From JABWBD01 sp040768665 (GTDB taxonomy: Bacteria > Planctomycetota > Planctomycetia > Pirellulales > Thermoguttaceae): 64,000 nucleotides of DNA. Below are positions 18,601 through 26,963 of the stretch, in pieces. Below the pieces are notes generated by a model. That model worked only from the letters and a program-made list of their open reading frames with translations, did no database searches and had not been told where the DNA came from. The DNA is taken from assembly GCA_040768665.1 (NCBI GenBank), contig JAXGMN010000047.1, positions 1-64,000 of the forward strand, written 5' to 3'. The stretch's first letter is position 1. The number at the start of each line of letters is the position of its first letter. A program made the position numbers and the translations under genes.

Positions 18601-19357
18601 AAAGGCCGTCGTCCAGCGGAATGTAGGCTTCTTCCTGCGTCCGGGCGACATCCTGGTACGAAGTGAAAAACGTCTTGACCAGCTTGCCCACCAGTTGAAT
18701 ACGGTCCTCTGAGTCCGGACCGGGTGGTGAGTTGATGGCCGTCTCGAATCGCTCGGCATCCCAGGCGGCATCGAGTTGTCCCCAGTCGCTTTCTCCTTCG
18801 GCCCCTTCGCTCAGCTTGGCAAAAAATGCGGCATCGCCCATCGAGCGGCGAAGGTTCTGGGCATCGGCAAACAATCCCTCGGCCAGGAACACGCCAGGCA
18901 CCGGGGCCTCTGGGTGGACACGGCGAATATATTCCGCATAGCCTCCCAGGATGCCGGCCTCCATGTTGCGGGCACCGATCATGTGATAGGGAACCAGCAG
19001 GAATTTTCGGCCCGCCGTCCACGCATTGGCCTTGTCGATGGCCGAGGCCAGTTCCGGGATGCTCCGGGCATGCACATCCTGCTCAAGGGCCAGGTTCAGG
19101 ACCGCCATGAAATGGCTCTTGCCGCTGCCGAAACTCCCGTGCAGATAGCACGCCTTGCTCGTGTTGGCTTCCAAGGCGCCCTTGATGAATGCCAGCGCAT
19201 CCTCAAAGTTCTTGACCAGTTCCGGGGTGACCACATAGTTCTTCACCGTCTCCGCGGGCTTGGCCACGCCCTCGGTCAGCTTGAGGACGAAATCGCCCCG
19301 GTGGACAACCGGGGGGATGTCGATCAAGTCTCGGATGAGCGTCATGGGCGATTTCAC
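15675..19357 (-). CDS. pglY: BREX-2 ATPase PglY (DUF6079), stop codon out of frame by one base
   Basis: About 1,228 residues of PglY/BrxC-type ATPase. Walker A is GSFGSGKS (residues 74-81); a Walker B-like AVILFLDELVLWLASHAAR follows. The C-terminus ends with LSISWRI, expected for this family, but the frame then stays open to 14603 on the minus strand, reading over 1 kb of pglZ out of frame. A TGA sits directly after the WRI codons (15675-15677) but one base out of phase; one extra T in the ATT run would restore W-R-I-stop. I therefore place the real end at 15675 and regard the long tail as an artefact of an indel. The GTG start overlaps the TGA of the pglX remnant (GTGA), a coupled arrangement. 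A downstream ATG at 19345 is an alternative start. Confidence 0.88.
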
Positions 19358-19765
19358 TCCTCTCTTCCCTTCGCGTCCTCCAGCGCCGCAGCGAACATCT
19401 CCAGGTGATTCGCGCTGGGTGCGGCTTTGGCCTCACCGAAAAGGCGAAGCATTTCGTCTTTGGTCCTGCGTGCCTGCCGTACCACGAGTTCCCGGAACCA
19501 AGTAGCCTTGAGCCAGGGCACGAGTTCCAGGATGCCCGCCAAGAGCGGTACATATGCCGCGGGCCTCGGGTTCCGCCCTCTCTTTAACCTCAGCATAATG
19601 CCTGCCCACTGCCTCGGCTAGGTGGCGATGGTGGCAGCCCGTCCAGGCAACGACGTCGCTTGGGCCCTCGCCCGCGCACTTCGGGAAGCTGATCCAGCGT
19701 GCCTTGCGCACGTCGAGCTCTCCTCGCCGCTGTCCGTCGCGAGAGGGGGGGTTGAATACATCCAA
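19354..19765 (-). pseudogene. 3' remnant of a pglX gene (C-terminal domain only)
   Basis: Two frames joined by one shift encode a C-terminal PglX-like region: ELDVRKARWISFPKC, then HHRHLAEAVGRHYAEVKE in one frame, and VPLLAGILELVPWLK continuing in another to a stop that overlaps the pglY start (GTGA). The same region of the intact C-terminus in the second pglX reads KLDVPKERWVSLPHC, LTQAIGTYYAEVKE and LLACILELVPWLK. The similarity begins abruptly at about 19740. This is what remains of the original pglX next to pglY. Its last 45 residues differ from the other copy, so it is a divergent allele, not a recent duplicate. Confidence 0.72.
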
Positions 19766-19780
19766 GTTTCGAAGTAAAAT
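19752..19780 (+). promoter_or_regulatory. putative sigma-70 promoter of the three-gene operon
   Basis: TTGAAT at 19752-19757 and TAAAAT at 19775-19780 are separated by exactly 17 bases, matching four and five of six consensus positions. It lies 32 bases upstream of the first ATG of the plus-strand operon and immediately beyond the end of the pglX remnant. A GAGGAG ribosome site is at 19804-19809, rather close to the ATG. Planctomycete promoters are not well defined, so this is a prediction. Confidence 0.5.
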
Positions 19781-19812
19781 CTACGGCACGGCATTCAAGA
19801 CCTGAGGAGCCC

Positions 19813-20631
19813 ATGCCACATTGGCCTTCGTTGAGTCCTGTTCGAGGAAAAGAAGCGATCCTCCACAAGATCGTATTTGAGCTGCGCTACCGGTACGGGA
19901 TGACCTATCTGGACCGTTGCGGGCGAACGGTGAACGCGATTCTGAAGGATTATCCCGAATGGACGCTACTTTCCGACCATCCGAATCCTCAGTCTGCTCC
20001 GCTGGTCAGCTTTGCGAATTCGTGCCAATTCCACTTCAGCGGCCGGAAGCTTGACCTTGCGCTGGAGCGGCCCCTCGGGGAAGATCCGCTCGGCCCGGAT
20101 GATGTTGAACAATTTGCCCGCCAGACCGAGGATGTCTCGGCCGTGGTGCTCGACCAGTTGGGCCTTCAGGAGTTTTCGCGAATTGGATTCCGCGCGTGGT
20201 TTCTGTTTCCGGCTGCGACGCAGCAGGAGAGTGAGCAGTGGCTGAGGGGACTTGAGTGTTTTTCCGTTTCCGGCGCGATTGCTACCTCATGGGGTGGCCA
20301 GATCGAAGCGGCCAGCGTCGCCGTCGTGCTCGCGTCAGACGACCGGAAATACCGGATTGCGTTCAGCGGGGTGGAACGGCAGGCCCAACTCAGAATCGGC
20401 GAGGAGATTCTCAACGTGCGTCCTCGCGATCTTCCTGAAAAGCAGCGCCAGTTCCTCCTGGAACAGCAACGCGTCAAGGCGCGGATGCACCGCAGCCCGG
20501 AACACGCGGCGATGATTGACGTTGACGCGTATGCGGAAGAACCTGCCGTCGTCGAGCCCTACCGATTTGTTGAGTCAAGCTACGCGGATATCGTGAACAA
20601 CCTGGGGCGCATTTTGGCGAAGAAACCATGA
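19813..20631 (+). CDS. TIGR04255-like protein, first gene of inserted operon
   Basis: A 272-residue soluble protein with an N-terminal beta strand (KIVFELRYRYG), a central beta-alpha region and RIGFRAWFLFPAAT near the middle, a layout resembling TIGR04255 proteins, which are sporadically distributed and often found in defence or mobile regions. No catalytic motif is visible. The assignment rests on overall pattern and should be treated as tentative. It opens a plus-strand operon with two more genes, the next starting inside its stop codon (ATGA at 20628). Orientation is opposite to all surrounding BREX genes. G+C is moderately lower than in the neighbouring genes, with more AT-rich codons. 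Confidence 0.7.
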   Translation: MPHWPSLSPVRGKEAILHKIVFELRYRYGMTYLDRCGRTVNAILKDYPEWTLLSDHPNPQSAPLVSFANSCQFHFSGRKLDLALERPLGEDPLGPDDVEQFARQTEDVSAVVLDQLGLQEFSRIGFRAWFLFPAATQQESEQWLRGLECFSVSGAIATSWGGQIEAASVAVVLASDDRKYRIAFSGVERQAQLRIGEEILNVRPRDLPEKQRQFLLEQQRVKARMHRSPEHAAMIDVDAYAEEPAVVEPYRFVESSYADIVNNLGRILAKKP

Positions 20632-21212
20632 ACGATGAATTCACCGGTGACAACATCGGCTTTTCAGGAGCGAACTGCTCGGTTGCTACCTGGGTTCGCA
20701 ATACGCATCTGAGCGACGCGCGCTGCCTGGCGTACGACGTGCCTCGTGAGAAGTCGGCAGTGGACCGGGCCGCCCGGCAGATGCTGCCGGGCGCGGGACG
20801 CCCCAAAGACCGGATGCGAGCTGACGCAGAGCGGGAGGACCGGTACGCGCTGCGCGAGCATCTCGCACGTACGAAAGATCTTGCTGCCCGCCTTATCGAT
20901 TCGTGCGGCCGAGCGGAGCCCATGGAGCAGGCCATTGCCGGCAGCGAGCTCTCCGACGAGTTGCAGGCCCTATGGAGCCTCCGGGGCGTGCGTGAGGAGG
21001 AGTGGGCCGAAGTCCTCAACTTCCTCCAGTCAGCACTCGCTCAAGAAGAGTTCGAACGGTTTCGAGCTTCGCAGTGCGAAGCGGTGCGGCGAGTCGTCGT
21101 GGACCACCTCGCCGGCGGCGCTGTCGATCCTGAAGACGTCATCCACGTGCGAATGATTCTGCGCGAAACCGGACTGGATCCATGGAAGGCCGTTTCCGCC
21201 CTGGGTGATTGA
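20628..21212 (+). CDS. unknown helical protein, second gene of inserted operon
   Basis: A 194-residue protein with no domain I recognise. The N-terminal 30 residues are Gly/Ser/Asn-rich; the rest is predicted largely helical and charged (REDRYALREHLARTKDLAARL, positions about 66-86). There is no signal peptide or membrane segment. It overlaps the upstream gene by four bases (ATGA) and runs into the downstream PIN gene, so the three are surely co-translated. By position it could be an adaptor or an inhibitor of the PIN nuclease, but that is inference from operon context only. Confidence 0.7.
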   Translation: MNDEFTGDNIGFSGANCSVATWVRNTHLSDARCLAYDVPREKSAVDRAARQMLPGAGRPKDRMRADAEREDRYALREHLARTKDLAARLIDSCGRAEPMEQAIAGSELSDELQALWSLRGVREEEWAEVLNFLQSALAQEEFERFRASQCEAVRRVVVDHLAGGAVDPEDVIHVRMILRETGLDPWKAVSALGD

Positions 21213-21217
21213 GCGCC

Positions 21218-22069
21218 ATGCCGGAACACGCGGCAGTATTTCTCGACACATCGATCATGATTGCCCGGTTCGTCCACGGTCCGGAGATCAAGCGCCGAAT
21301 TCGGGAGCGGCTTGTTGAATTCGAACTGGCCATCACGGGTCTTGTCGTCCGCCAGGAATTCCGGCGGCGATTTCTCAAGGAGGCCCAGTACCTGCTGAAG
21401 CTATTGAACCGGTTGCGCACGGTCGAGGCTGTTCAGCGGCACGTTCTTGACGTCCTTCCGCAACAGCAGGACCGAAAGCGGCGAATATGCCTGGAGACGT
21501 TGTTCACCGTTTTCGAGAACTGCTCCGCGGAGGACCGCGCAGAGAGAGCTCGACTCTTCCTCAAGTCACTGCTGCGAGGCGGTCTGGACGAGTTCGACCA
21601 GCTTGTGGACCACGTGGTTTCTGCCTCGGGTTGTGCGTGCGGTCGTCAACCCGTCCGGCAGAAAAAATCGGGAAATTTCGACTTCGGCAGCGACCGTTGC
21701 AGCCAGGTGGCGCAGTCGTGTGGAATTGCGGTCTTCCTCGCAGAACGCTCGGAGGCTGTGTCGCAAATCCGAGATTATCTCTCGCGAACGGTTCCGCCGT
21801 CTCGCAGCGCCGAGATCAATCGCACGGCAGAGTTCATCGAATCAACCGGCGACGGTTCGGCAGTTGAACAGCGCGATCCTTGCCTTACCGTCGGTGACTA
21901 TTTGATCGCCCTGGAAAGCGCCGGAATCCCGGTGATGTATACGATGAATGGCCGGGAGAGCCAGCACTTCTGCCGTGCCCTTGGGCAAACGATGATCGTG
22001 CGCAAGACGAACCCCGCAACCGACGACGTTGTGTGTGCTCACGACGACCCTCATTGGCCGGCTTTTTGA
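21218..22069 (+). CDS. PIN-domain nuclease-like protein, third gene of inserted operon
   Basis: A 283-residue protein with PIN features at both ends. The N-terminal strand VFLDTSIMIARF carries the first catalytic Asp, and VVRQEFRRRF a candidate Glu. Near the C-terminus LTVGDYLIALESAG and VMYTMNGRESQHF match the third acidic residue and the T-x-N segment of PIN nucleases. A helical insertion of about 150 residues separates the two parts, so the protein is about twice the size of VapC toxins (about 130 residues). PIN domains cut RNA using Mg2+ or Mn2+. ATG at 21218 is chosen; a TTG at 21209 that overlaps the previous stop is an alternative. It converges on pglX, with a hairpin at 22147-22175 between. 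Confidence 0.75.
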   Translation: MPEHAAVFLDTSIMIARFVHGPEIKRRIRERLVEFELAITGLVVRQEFRRRFLKEAQYLLKLLNRLRTVEAVQRHVLDVLPQQQDRKRRICLETLFTVFENCSAEDRAERARLFLKSLLRGGLDEFDQLVDHVVSASGCACGRQPVRQKKSGNFDFGSDRCSQVAQSCGIAVFLAERSEAVSQIRDYLSRTVPPSRSAEINRTAEFIESTGDGSAVEQRDPCLTVGDYLIALESAGIPVMYTMNGRESQHFCRALGQTMIVRKTNPATDDVVCAHDDPHWPAF

Positions 22070-22146
22070 ATTCTCGCGGGTGATTGCGGAATTCGACGAC
22101 TGTCTTGTGGCCGTATTCTTAAATCAGATTCTCGCTCATCGTCGTT

Positions 22147-22175
22147 GTCCCCGCCGGCACAGGACCGGTGGGGAC
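22147..22175. repeat. solitary REP-like hairpin between convergent genes
   Basis: An imperfect palindrome GTCCCC-(G)-CCGG / CCGG-(T)-GGGGAC between the ends of the PIN gene and pglX. Its stem resembles the hairpins of arrays A to C, but the GTAGTTGCCAAACC tail is missing. It may serve as a terminator-like element for both genes. Confidence 0.55.
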
Positions 22176-22734
22176 TGCCGCCATCGGATGACACCCCCCG
22201 CACGACTTGCTGCTCCTGCACCTTATCCCCTTCTCCTTCTTCGAGCATTCTTAGGCGGCTGCCAGTCGCGGATCTGCCCGACCGTCATGTCCAGCTCCCT
22301 GGCCTCGCCCTCAACGAACGACTCGTAGTAGTCGCCCATGCGGAGACTGTAGGTCGGGTCGATGTCGTTATGCCACTGCTTGAGCCAGGGGACGAGTTCC
22401 AAAATGCAGGCCAACAGCGGCGCCAGCCGCGGGTCTCGGCTGCCACCCTTCTCCTTCACCTCGGCGTAATACGTTCCGATGGCCTGCGTCAACCCAAGAT
22501 GATCGTAGCCCGCCCAGGCGATGACCATCGAACCGTCCTCGCCTTCGCAATGCGGCAAGCTCACCCACCGCTCCTTCGGCACATCGAGCTTGCCGCGGAG
22601 CCGCCAGTAGCTCGATTTCTGGAAATCGCTGCTGGTGTATTTCGGCGGCACCTGAATCGAAGCGGTCAGCTTTCGGCACTCAGCAGTCAGCTTTTCGAGC
22701 TGCGCTTCCAGCGTTTTGCACTCGGCCTCCAGCT

Positions 22735-22815
22735 TGGCTGACTGCTGACCGCTGACGGCTGAAAGCTCTTCCCGGGCCGCCGCAAGCTGATCGCTGACCG
22801 CTGACCGCTGATCGC
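22735..22815. repeat. GCTGACCGCTGA-type heptad repeat inside pglX
   Basis: Degenerate tandem 7-nt units of the kind GCTGACC/GCTGATC, read on the minus strand as a Ser-Ala-Val-Ser-Gly-Gln-Gln type peptide. It lies in frame in the C-terminal coiled region of pglX. Related tracts occur at 22664-22700, 23048-23120 and 25281-25357, and I did not notice others in the window. Confidence 0.75.
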
Positions 22816-23047
22816 CCAGCCTGTCTTCCTGCCGCTGCAACTCCCACGTCCGCTCCCACGCCCGCCGCTTGTCCATCGCCGCCGGCTTGTAGCGCAACAC
22901 CGGCAACAGCGGCACGCTCTCGTCCTCGACCAACTCGGCCACCAGCCGCCCCACGTCAAAATCCTTCCGCCCGCGGTACAACTCGGCCACCTGCATGAAG
23001 TCGCTGTCCCGTGATGCGGTGTCGGCGATCCGAGCGGTCGATACCAT

Positions 23048-23120
23048 CGAGCTTTCAGCAATCAGCGATCGGCAATCAGCTTTCTTCTGGCTGGCCGCTG
23101 ACTGCTGATCGCTGACCGCT
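23048..23120. repeat. heptad repeat tract inside pglX
   Basis: Same family as 22735-22815: CAGCAATCAGCGATC and GCTGACTGCTGATCGCTGACC blocks about 25 bases apart. On the minus strand they encode SDQQSAAS and a related peptide between two otherwise conserved PglX segments (FDFDGRMAEAV and STARIADTA), suggesting an insertion into a loop. Confidence 0.72.
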
Positions 23121-25280
23121 TCCGCCATTCGCCCGTCAAAGTCGAAGTAGCTTTCCAGGCGGTCGTGCAGCCAGTTTCTCAACGCCCGCTCAAGCTGCGA
23201 CTCCCAGGGCTCGGTGTTCCAGCGACGCTTGTATTCAGGCTGTTCGATCAGGCCAATGTTGCGGTCGCTTTCGATGAGCGCAATCCGTTGCTCGATAAGC
23301 CGCCGGTAGTCGTCGGGCCAATCGTTGGGAATCTCGGTAATCGGAGTCGAGCCGTGCCGCTCGAGCCGGGTGGTTTCCAACTCGCCCGCCGCCATCTTGC
23401 GGGCCAGGACGATCTCGAACGCCCGCTGGCCCAAGTCGATTCGCGGCGGTGTGCCGTCGTAGGTGAGTTGGTCCGGCATTGAAGTGCATAGAGGCGGTAG
23501 CACTGCCAGTCAAGTTCCTCCTGCAGGGCGATCATCTGCCGCCGCGTCGTCTGCCATTGGGCTCGCCGCTCGTCCACGATGTTATGGTCTACCTCGTTTG
23601 CACTCACGATAGCGGCCGGGGAGTTTTTCGGCCAATAGGATAGCCATCCCGTCCAACATCCGAGCTAAACTCAGCGGACGCTTCGCCGGAAGCGAGATGC
23701 TTTAGTAATCCAGTTGAAGTAAACTCACGGAAATTCTCGAACGCAACAGTCGTCTGTCGTGCTCCACGATTATCGACCGTGCTCGCATCATGAAAAACCT
23801 GTTTCATCCAAAAACACCCAGCCGAACTATTCAAAAGCCCCAGCAAGCCGAGATAATCATGATCGGTGTTGTCGGGCGGCAATTTGACAATGGGTGCCGA
23901 TTGTTTGAACACCTTACCACCTCGATCTAGCACGAAGTGGTTATGGGTCGCCACAAACGCGAATACGAGCGACAGCGGAGTGCAGAACTTCTCGGCAGAA
24001 ATATGACCATATTCATACCATGAAAGACCACGCTCTATCTGTGTTTTGCGAAACCAGAGCCGATTAGATAGGCAAGGATACGAGTGGCCATGGGTACCGC
24101 TGGATTTCAGGGATATCTACGGCATGAAAAAGAAAACCATCATGTGGAAAGATGGCCGGCCCAACGTCGTGCAGTTGCCAATCACGCACGGCGTCCCCGA
24201 TCACAAATCCTCCGAAGAAATGCATCAGGGATTTTATTCCGTCGCAGGCAGGTGAGTGGTGATTGAAATGCCTCGTCCTCTAGGGTTACTACACCGACAC
24301 CAACATCGGCTACGGAACCGAGATGCACGTGACAGTCCACATCTACATCGTCTCTTCAGCTCTGCGCCGCTCACGCCACCGCCGATCGACCAAGGATGCC
24401 TATGGAAATTCTCTCTGGGCGAGTCGTCCCACCACTAACCAAACTCGCATTGAGAGCCCGGCTGATCAATCTGCCGAACGATCGCCGACCATACGAATCC
24501 GCATGCGGGATCGTCAGGCGTGGCCGGTTCGCCGCGAATGCCCATCGCCGTGCGGATCTTGCCGCTCCGTGGCAGCGCACGTTGCGGCGAAGAACGGGAT
24601 CGCCGTCGGCGTGCCGTGGCCAGAATGTGAGCGCTTCCAGTGTCGATGACGTGGGTCGAATCGATCCGCGGAAAGAACGACTCCAGGTAACTTCTTGCCG
24701 AATTCACGTTTCATAAACGAATTCGACGTGATCTACCCCACATAGCCCGCGCGCCCTGTGCGTTTTCACCGACCGGCATAAGGTCAATGCGTGCATGAAC
24801 GGCACCGTCAGCGCGTACTTCCCGTGACGGGCGGAATATCGCTGGCGATACGCCTGGTTGAGCGACCGGTCCTTTGGCGTAATATACGGTGGGTTTGCCA
24901 CCACCGCATGATAATGCCCGTCTTGAGAATCCTACGCAGTTCCGCCAAGTCCTCGCTCTGGTACGCATGGGCCAGCGGGTGAATGTACGGTTGGTCGCCC
25001 CGGTGTCCCATGTAACAGCGAATCGCCGCACGCGAGGTTGATCTCGAACGGATCGGCCAGCCGCCCGATCCCGCAACTCCGCAGCGCGGCCAGCAGCAGC
25101 CGAAACCGCGCGATCGCCACGGCGTAGGGGTTGACATCCACGCCGTGGACGCTCGCCAGCGCCCGCTGGGCCAGCACCCGCGAGTTGGTGCCCGGCTCGG
25201 CCTTCTGCCACCGCTCGAACAGCCGCCGAAAGCTGCCCAGCAAGAAGTGGCCGCTGCCGCAGGCCGGGTCGATCATTTTG

Positions 25281-25357
25281 AAGAAGCTTTCAGCAGTCAG
25301 CTTGTCAGCTTTCAGCCGATCCTGCTGACCGCTGACTGCTGATCGCTGACCGCTTCC
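25281..25357. repeat. heptad repeat tract inserted next to methylase motif I of pglX
   Basis: Tract of CAGCAGTCAGCTTGTCAGC and GCTGACCGCTGACTGC units. On the minus strand it inserts about 25 residues (SGQRSAVSGQQ and following) in frame between DEFGLDG and KMIDPACGSG, directly before the AdoMet-binding motif. In PglX relatives these segments are normally almost adjacent. Confidence 0.75.
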
Positions 25358-26097
25358 ATCCAGTCCAAACTCGTCGATGGCCGGTTCGAGCGTGCGGTCG
25401 AGGATGAATTCTTCGACGAACTCGGGCGTTTGCAAGAGGGCGTACTTCTTGCGGGCGTCTTCCGAGAGGTCCTGGTAGAGATCGCCCAGGAACCGCGTGT
25501 CCCAGCTCTCGTCGGTGAAATCGTGGACGAGTTCGCCGGTCGTCGGTTCGATCCGTTGGAAGAACTCCAGCAGGGTCCGCGCCGCATCGCCGCTGGGCCA
25601 GCCGCGTTGCTGGTGGATCGGATTGTGCCGGCCGAAGATCTCCCGCCCGCCCGGCAGTTCGCCAAGCCGGTCGAAGACATCGAGCAGATAATCCCGGTAG
25701 GTGTGCTGCGGGTGTTTGCGGAAGTAGATCTCGTATTCGTCCCTCGCCCGCCGCAGCCGCTCGCCCGGGCCGCTGATCCGGGGCGGGTCGACAAGCTGGT
25801 TGTCTTCCAGGAAGCGGGCGAACACGCAACTGAGCACCCACGCCGCCGCCACCTGCGTAATGGTGCCCGCCCGCCACTCCTCGAAGCTCTCGGCCGTCCG
25901 CTGAGCCTCCTTGGCGGCGTCGTATTCCGTGCGGAGGGCGGCGCTTACGTCGGGCAGCTCATCGCAGCGCTGCCGGAGGTCGGCCTCGAGCTGCCGGAGA
26001 GTTCGTTGCAGGTCGGAGAGGAGGGATTGGCGTTGGATCATCGTTTTGTTTGGTTTGCTTGTCGTCGAGAAAAAAACAGCGGGCGCCGGGGGGGCCT

Positions 26098-26757
26098 GTA
26101 GTTGTCAAACCCTTTCCCACCGGCACAGGGCCGGCGGGGAAACATGGTCGTTGTTGTTCGCCTGTAGTTGCCAAACCCTTTCCCACCGGCACAGGGCCGG
26201 CGGGGAAGATCGTTGTTGTTGTTCGCCTGTAGTTGCCAAACCTCTTTCCCACCAGCACAGGGCCGGCGGGAAAGATCGTTGTTGTTGTTCGCCTGTAGTT
26301 GCCAAACCCTTTCCCACCGGCACAGGGCCGGCGGGGGAAACATGGTCGTTGTTGTTCGCCTGTAGTTGCCAAACCCTTTCCACCGGCACAGGGCCGGCGG
26401 GGGAAACATGGTCGTTGTTCGCCTGTAGTTGCCAAACCCTTTCCCACCGGCACAGGGCCGGCGGGGAAAGATTGTCGTTGTTGTTGTTCGCCTGTAGTTG
26501 TCAAACCCTTTCCCACCGGCACAGGGCCGGCGGGGAAAGATCGTTGTTGTTCTTCTTAGTTGCCAAACCTCTTTCCCACCGGCACAGGGCCGGCAGGGAA
26601 AGATCGTTGTTGTGTTGTTCGCCTGTAGTTGCCAAACCCTTTCCCACCGGCACAGGGCCGGCGGGAAGATCGTTGTTGTGTTGTTCGCCTGTAGTTGCCA
26701 AACCCTTTCCCACCGGCACAGGGCCGGCGGGGAAACGCCTCGCCGTGTCGCCGCGTA
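26098..26757. repeat. REP-like array B (10 units of about 66 nt)
   Basis: Ten tandem units, each GTAGTTGCCAAACC, then hairpin CCCACCGGCAC-(N)-GGCCGGCGGGG, then a GTT-rich spacer (GATCGTTGTTGTTGTTCGCC). It fills the region immediately upstream of the pglX start (26041). One unit has lost the leading GTA. The spacer differs from those of arrays A and C. Confidence 0.92.
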
Positions 26758-26761
26758 GCCT

Positions 26762-26963
26762 TGCTCCCCACCGGCCCCACGGTACCCGGTGGGGGAAACC
26801 AGGTTTGGCAACTACCGCACCCCACCGCGCCCCTCTCCTTGCTCCCCACCGGCCCCGTGCCGGTGGAAGCCAGGTTTGGCAACTACCCCGCCCCGCGCCC
26901 GCACCCGCGCCCTCTCCCGCTCCCCACCGGCCCCGTGCCGGTGGGAGCCAGGTTTGGCAACTA
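26762..26963. repeat. REP-like array B, three inverted units
   Basis: Three units in reverse orientation to 26098-26757, each hairpin CCCCACCGG-(N)-CCGGTGG followed by CCAGGTTTGGCAACTAC. The last one provides the stop codon of the transposase gene (CTA at 26961-26963, TAG on the minus strand). Confidence 0.9.

Larger units (their letters stand above)
22223..26041 (-). pseudogene. pglX: BREX-2 adenine-specific DNA methyltransferase PglX, multiply frameshifted
   Basis: The product can be followed along the whole stretch but only by changing frame repeatedly. 26041-24932 encodes the N-terminus with methylase motif I DPACGSG (preceded by FFKMI). The NPPY catalytic motif (VANPPYITPKDR) is in another frame at about 24890, HRHPWSIGGG near 24405, and the conserved VATHNHFVLDRGGKVF near 23950. 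The C-terminal 420 residues (22223-23503) are open. I count at least seven frame changes between 25050 and 23490, plus stops around 24100-24240. PglX would methylate adenine in host DNA; as written no full enzyme can be made. Some indels might be assembly errors, but the density is far above that in any neighbour. Low-complexity insertions also occur (see repeats). Confidence 0.82.

Noticed and set aside
24046..24255. Small plus-strand open frame with a Lys-rich start in the middle of pglX
   Set aside because: The opposite strand still shows PglX sequence on either side and there is no ribosome site or family pattern; treated as a shadow within the pseudogene.
26105..26811. Proline/glycine-rich repeat proteins over array B
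   Set aside because: Same artefact as in array A: long frames through tandem palindromes, no signal or ribosome site.
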